A DNA stretch of 6,317 bases from Chloroflexota bacterium (GTDB lineage: Bacteria; Chloroflexota; UBA6077; JADZDV01). Of this stretch, positions 5,509-6,317 are shown piece by piece. The notes under the pieces are model-generated. The model saw only the letters and a program-made list of their open reading frames with translations, was not told the DNA's origin and made no database searches. Position 1 is the first letter of the stretch. Each line of letters starts with the position of its first letter. Where the stretch lies: the NCBI GenBank assembly GCA_020850915.1, contig JADZDV010000429.1, positions 1 to 6,317 on the forward strand, read 5' to 3'. Made by a program: the position numbers and the translations under genes.

Positions 5509-6147
5509 TCAGCCAGTCTTCTGGCGCCGGCGCTGCTCGAAGCTGGCGGCGGCGCGGACGTCTTCAGCCGTGAGATGGGGGTACTGCCGGAGGATCTCGT
5601 CCACGGGGTACCCGTCCTCGTGATACTCCCAAATAGCCTTGGTTGGAATGCGCGTACCGGCGAGCGTGTACTGATTATCGGCGATGTAGCGGTTGCGGTC
5701 GATGCTACCGATCTGCTCAGACGTGCGCTCGCGGAGTTGCTTGAGTCCTGCCTGTACCTCGCGCTCGACACGAATAAGCTCGAACGGCATGACCGTTTGA
5801 CCGGTCTCGTCAGCCCGCTTGATTGCTTCTCCCTCTTGAAAGAAGACGCGTTTGCCGACAAGGTAGAAGCTAAGCGCCGACCAGGGCTGGTCGTAGCGCT
5901 CCCCGAGCTTCTTGCTCACCTTGCGGAGCTGCTGCAGGGGAATTCTGTAGGTGTTGCGCATAAGCGCCAATGCCCGCGGGCCTACGACGTCGCGGAACGA
6001 GTAGACACGCGCGTAGGGCGAGCGTCGAACTTCCTCGCGGTAGGCCGGGGCGAAGAACTCTGTCTCGCCCCAGTATCGGAGTTGACGGTCGGTCAGACCA
6101 GTGAGCCGGCAGACCTGTTCTGGGCTGAAGGCGAGCACGTCGTTCAT
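5509..6147 (-). CDS. MerR-type HTH protein fused to a C-terminal DUF433 domain, probable antitoxin/autoregulator
   Basis: This is a 212-residue cytoplasmic protein. Residues about 7-80 are a MerR-like winged helix: FSPEQVCRLTGLTDRQLRYW (7-26), then VYSFRDVVGPRALALMR and IPLQQLRKVSKKL. A middle section (about 88-147, containing SFYLVGKRVFF and an ELIRVEREVQAGLKQL helix) is typical of MerR-DUF433 proteins. DUF433 covers about 149-204 with LAGTRIPTKAIWEY (162-175), DEILRQYPHLTAEDV (183-197) and AASFE. DUF433 proteins are predicted antitoxins of DUF5615 PIN-like toxins, and such a gene follows 38 nt downstream, so the pair is a likely type II toxin-antitoxin module. The MerR part would bind its own promoter. 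ATG 6147 has GAGG only 1 nt upstream, too close for a normal Shine-Dalgarno, and a TATAGC box ends 5 nt before it, so a leaderless message is possible. Confidence 0.88.
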   Translation of the reverse strand: MNDVLAFSPEQVCRLTGLTDRQLRYWGETEFFAPAYREEVRRSPYARVYSFRDVVGPRALALMRNTYRIPLQQLRKVSKKLGERYDQPWSALSFYLVGKRVFFQEGEAIKRADETGQTVMPFELIRVEREVQAGLKQLRERTSEQIGSIDRNRYIADNQYTLAGTRIPTKAIWEYHEDGYPVDEILRQYPHLTAEDVRAAASFEQRRRQKTG

Positions 6148-6152
6148 ACCTC

Positions 6153-6158
6153 GCTATA
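6153..6158 (-). promoter_or_regulatory. Candidate -10 element of the MerR-DUF433 gene
   Basis: TATAGC on the - strand ends 5 nt before ATG 6147, so transcription would begin at or next to the start codon. CTGACA, a possible -35, lies 21 nt further upstream, which is longer than ideal. The long spacer would suit a MerR-type regulator, whose target promoters often have extended spacers, but this is weak evidence. Confidence 0.3.
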
Positions 6159-6195
6159 GTTGCATGAATAGGGTCACGTTGTCAGCATGCCGTGC

Positions 6196-6251
6196 TCCCT
6201 CACTGAAAATGTGACCGGCGGGTCTACGGTTCCCTCAAAAGAAAATGTGAC
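6196..6251 (+). repeat. Two direct repeats TCCCTCA-N2/3-GAAAATGTGAC
   Basis: The units start at 6196 and 6231 (35 nt apart); the GAAAATGTGAC cores are at 6205-6215 and 6241-6251, 36 nt apart. The second TCCCTCA (6231-6237) also pairs with TGAGGGA (6252-6258), giving a 7-bp inverted repeat around the second core. Two copies are too few, and the setting wrong, for a CRISPR array. Confidence 0.7.
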
Positions 6252-6280
6252 TGAGGGAAGCAGTGCCGGATGTGGAGCGG

Positions 6281-6317
6281 ATGACCATTGACGAGCGACG
6301 GAAGTGCTTGAAGCGGA
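6281..6317 (+). CDS. Transposase, first 12 codons only
   Basis: ATG 6281 begins MTIDERRKCLKR and runs off the window. This opening resembles the start of integrase-core transposases of unclassified (ISNCY-like) elements that begin MT-[IL]-DERRKYLK, with the usual Tyr replaced here by Cys. GGAG at 6274-6277 is 3 nt upstream; GTG 6272 in the same frame is an alternative start. The call rests on 12 residues plus the repeat structure beside it. Confidence 0.45.
   Translation, partial: MTIDERRKCLKR

Larger units (their letters stand above)
6196..6317 (+). mobile_element. Probable end of an insertion sequence (runs off the window)
   Basis: Two direct copies of TCCCTCA followed after 2-3 nt by GAAAATGTGAC (6196-6215 and 6231-6251) precede the first codons of a transposase-like gene. 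Repeated motifs of this kind at an element's edge are usual transposase-binding sites. The outer boundary cannot be fixed: GGTCACGTT at 6172-6180 is a near-inverted copy of AATGTGACC and may lie inside or just outside the element. The rest of the element lies past the window end. Confidence 0.5.

Noticed and set aside
6196..6251. Short repeat array as a CRISPR
   Set aside because: Only two imperfect copies with different internal spacing, next to a transposase start; no leader or cas genes.

Overview
The window is GC-rich bacterial DNA of the kind seen in uncultured soil or sediment bacteria. I lean towards Chloroflexota. The reasons are a solute-binding lipoprotein with a very long Ala/Pro/Lys linker after its lipobox cysteine, a MerR-DUF433 protein paired with a PIN-like partner, and a relic of a small solitary antitoxin type I associate with that phylum. 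This placement is an inference from style, not from a marker gene.

Layout. (1) Positions 1-1705, + strand: the 3' end of an acyl-CoA dehydrogenase gene, then a complete CaiB/BaiF (class III) CoA-transferase gene starting 21 nt later at a GTG; these look like one catabolic operon. (2) 1706-2115: no intact gene, but the remains of a small antitoxin-like gene whose recognisable parts lie in two reading frames. (3) 2116-4769, - strand: a MmgE/PrpD-family gene (GTG start) followed, after a 71-nt gap holding two inverted repeats, by a NitT/TauT-type ABC substrate-binding lipoprotein gene (TTG start). No permease or ATPase gene is in view. (4) 4770-5121: promoter-like sequences and a 64-codon + strand frame with promoter-like boxes and a good Shine-Dalgarno sequence but ATC where a start codon should be. 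(5) 5024-6147, - strand: a MerR-HTH/DUF433 fusion and a DUF5615-like PIN-fold protein, a probable type II toxin-antitoxin pair. (6) 6196-6317: the probable end of an insertion sequence, with repeated GAAAATGTGAC motifs and the first codons of a transposase.

How it may work. The two convergent operons (dehydrogenase + CoA transferase; PrpD-like + binding protein) fit uptake of an organic acid, its activation by CoA transfer, and its oxidation. The substrate cannot be read from the sequence. The right-hand third is accessory DNA: a toxin-antitoxin pair next to an insertion sequence. The least explained items are the ATC-initiated frame at 4927-5121, the split antitoxin relic at 1776-2054, and the PrpD-like protein with altered active-site positions.
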